Source: Neckera pumila (lineage: Eukaryota > Streptophyta > Bryopsida > Hypnales > Neckeraceae). Taken from it: a DNA stretch of 64,000 nt. Of the stretch, positions 62,870-64,000 are shown in pieces. The notes beneath the pieces are model-generated. The model was not told the origin of the DNA and searched no databases. It worked only from the letters and a program-made list of their open reading frames with translations. The stretch covers positions 744,001-808,000 of the forward strand of contig OZ018415.1 in assembly GCA_963969595.1 (NCBI GenBank). The letters run 5' to 3'. Every line of letters starts with the position of its first letter. The first letter of the stretch is position 1. Both the position numbers and the translations under genes were made by a program.

Positions 62870-64000
62870 TACTCCCTCTGTCCCAAAATGATCTTCTTGT
62901 TAGACAAAATGGTCCGGATTAAAGTTAAAAAAAATATTTTTTAAAAAATAAATTGATTTGCATGTAGATTTTGATACACTTCTATAGTCTTGCAAATTTG
63001 AGATCCAAATAAGTTTTGGGAGTGTCACTTTGAAGCATTTAAAAACTGAATTTTTGGGCCTTCTGTATTGAACACCGCTGGCCAATCGTTCTGTGTCTTC
63101 CCGCCTTGCCTGTGAAAGGCCATTGTACTCCCGCTCTTGACTTTTGCAATTCTTGCGGCAAGCACTATCCACGTAGGAGCCCGCACGGTACATTCTCACG
63201 GCATCACGGAGTATTTCTCCTATCCCGGCATCTGTATGGACCCACAATAGTCTCAAGATTTCCGGATTCAACCTCCCAAAATAAGAAATGCGCAAGTCTT
63301 GTGGGCCGCTCACTAGCTCACCAACCGCATTGCACAACTTTTTTCTCCAAAGTTTTAGGAAGTACTTATGCTTGAAGTCAGTATTTGCATCCACGTAGTC
63401 AATTTCATTACATTGCCGTCATTATAGTGCCACAATTGAGGGTAGCAAAATCTATAAAGAAAGCGAGAAATTGAGTGTAATAAAATTTATAACAAAGCTC
63501 TAAAAACAAGGATAGCAATAGACTGTGCTTGACAAAGTTCTACAAAGAAGGGCATTTATCTTGAAACACATTGTGATAACTACGGCTTAATTTAAGATCA
63601 AATTGAGTTTATTCAATCGAATTCAAAGGTCACGAATCTTTGGTTATCCTACACTTGCAATTGTGCACTTTCACGGTGAGTAAATTGTGGTCAAAGTTAC
63701 ATGCTGAGTTGCCGACTAAATGGAGAACAACAGTATGGAATATCAAAATGCCGCATTATAAATTCCATTAACTGTTCTGTGTGAATGGGACTCAAAACCC
63801 CATTGATTCGAATACACTGTGTCGGTCTTACATTCTTCAATGGGATTTGATGATATTATGGAGTACAAGTTCTTTGACCGATGAATGTGTCGACTTTGAT
63901 CACCCGCTCAAACTACCGCGTCTACTCTAATCGGTGCCAAGTGAAGTCTTATCGGTGTCGCGTTACCTCTGATAAGTGACTACCGTCACACAAAGGAAAA
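62870..64000. mobile_element. Stowaway-like terminus of an element running off the window
   Basis: TA then CTCCCTCTGTCCCAAAATGA at 62870-62891 matches the well-known Stowaway-type plant MITE end. The matching inverted end was not found before 64000, so the element is larger than 1.1 kb or has lost its other end. A 164-codon minus-strand frame (62900-63394) contains protein-like stretches (for example DAGIGEILRDAVRMYRAGSY), but I recognise no family. It may be captured host sequence or chance. Confidence 0.5.

Larger units (their letters stand above)
57448..62871 (-). repeat. Large inverted repeat, arm 2
   Basis: Inverted partner of 36459-42035. The stretch 57448-60084 matches arm 1 without a seen mismatch. 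From 60085 outward the arms are collinear but diverged, with the transposon at 60277-61019 reversed relative to arm 1. The outer end at 62870-62871 (TA) coincides with a Stowaway-like terminus, so the homology might resume beyond the window. Confidence 0.95.

Overview
This is nuclear DNA of a land plant. Multi-exon genes with GT-AG introns encode plant-type proteins, including a chloroplast CPP1/DnaJ-like protein. The space between genes is AT-rich and full of short DNA transposons. Gene spacing of roughly 10-15 kb and the mixture of elements would fit a non-seed plant such as a bryophyte, but I cannot name the species.

Layout. (1) 0.5-10.8 kb: a complete 25-exon CTF18 gene, the large subunit of the alternative clamp loader, with a TTAA-flanked MITE in intron 9 and a striking hairpin about 330 bp downstream. 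(2) 11-17 kb: repeats, including a dead Tc1-like transposon whose paralogous empty site lies at 34.5 kb. (3) 18.6-20.2 kb: a four-exon CPP1 gene for a chloroplast membrane chaperone-like protein. (4) 21-29 kb: AT-rich DNA with no recognisable gene. (5) 29.95-32.43 kb: a GC-rich, intronless HSP110 gene with a heat-shock-element-like cluster upstream. (6) 36.5-42.0 kb and 57.4-62.9 kb: two arms of a large inverted repeat, each with a three-exon short-chain dehydrogenase/reductase (SDR) gene. (7) Between the arms, about 15.4 kb holds a nested CACTA element, a SINE, microsatellites and a reverse-strand RING-finger gene with a long array of 17-residue repeats.

Main discoveries. The inner 2,637 bp of the inverted repeat, including the whole SDR gene and 1.2 kb upstream, shows no mismatch between arms in any stretch I compared. 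The outer 3 kb has diverged clearly (about 85-90 % identity by eye). That step suggests recent gene conversion, or a second duplication. One transposon sits at the same site in both arms but points the opposite way relative to the arms, as if flipped in place. It belongs to a family of about eight elements flanked by TTAA with CCCCTAAAGG-like ends, the signature of piggyBac-like MITEs, which are rarely reported in land plants. The RING gene appears to be an RMA/RNF5-like ubiquitin ligase with a recently expanded, higher-order repeated tail and a recurrent one-base deletion that sets its present stop codon.

The genes are housekeeping functions (DNA replication and cohesion, plastid protein folding, cytosolic chaperoning, redox metabolism, ubiquitination). 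Nothing suggests that they act in one pathway. Exon limits were inferred from splice motifs, reading phase and family conservation, without transcript data.
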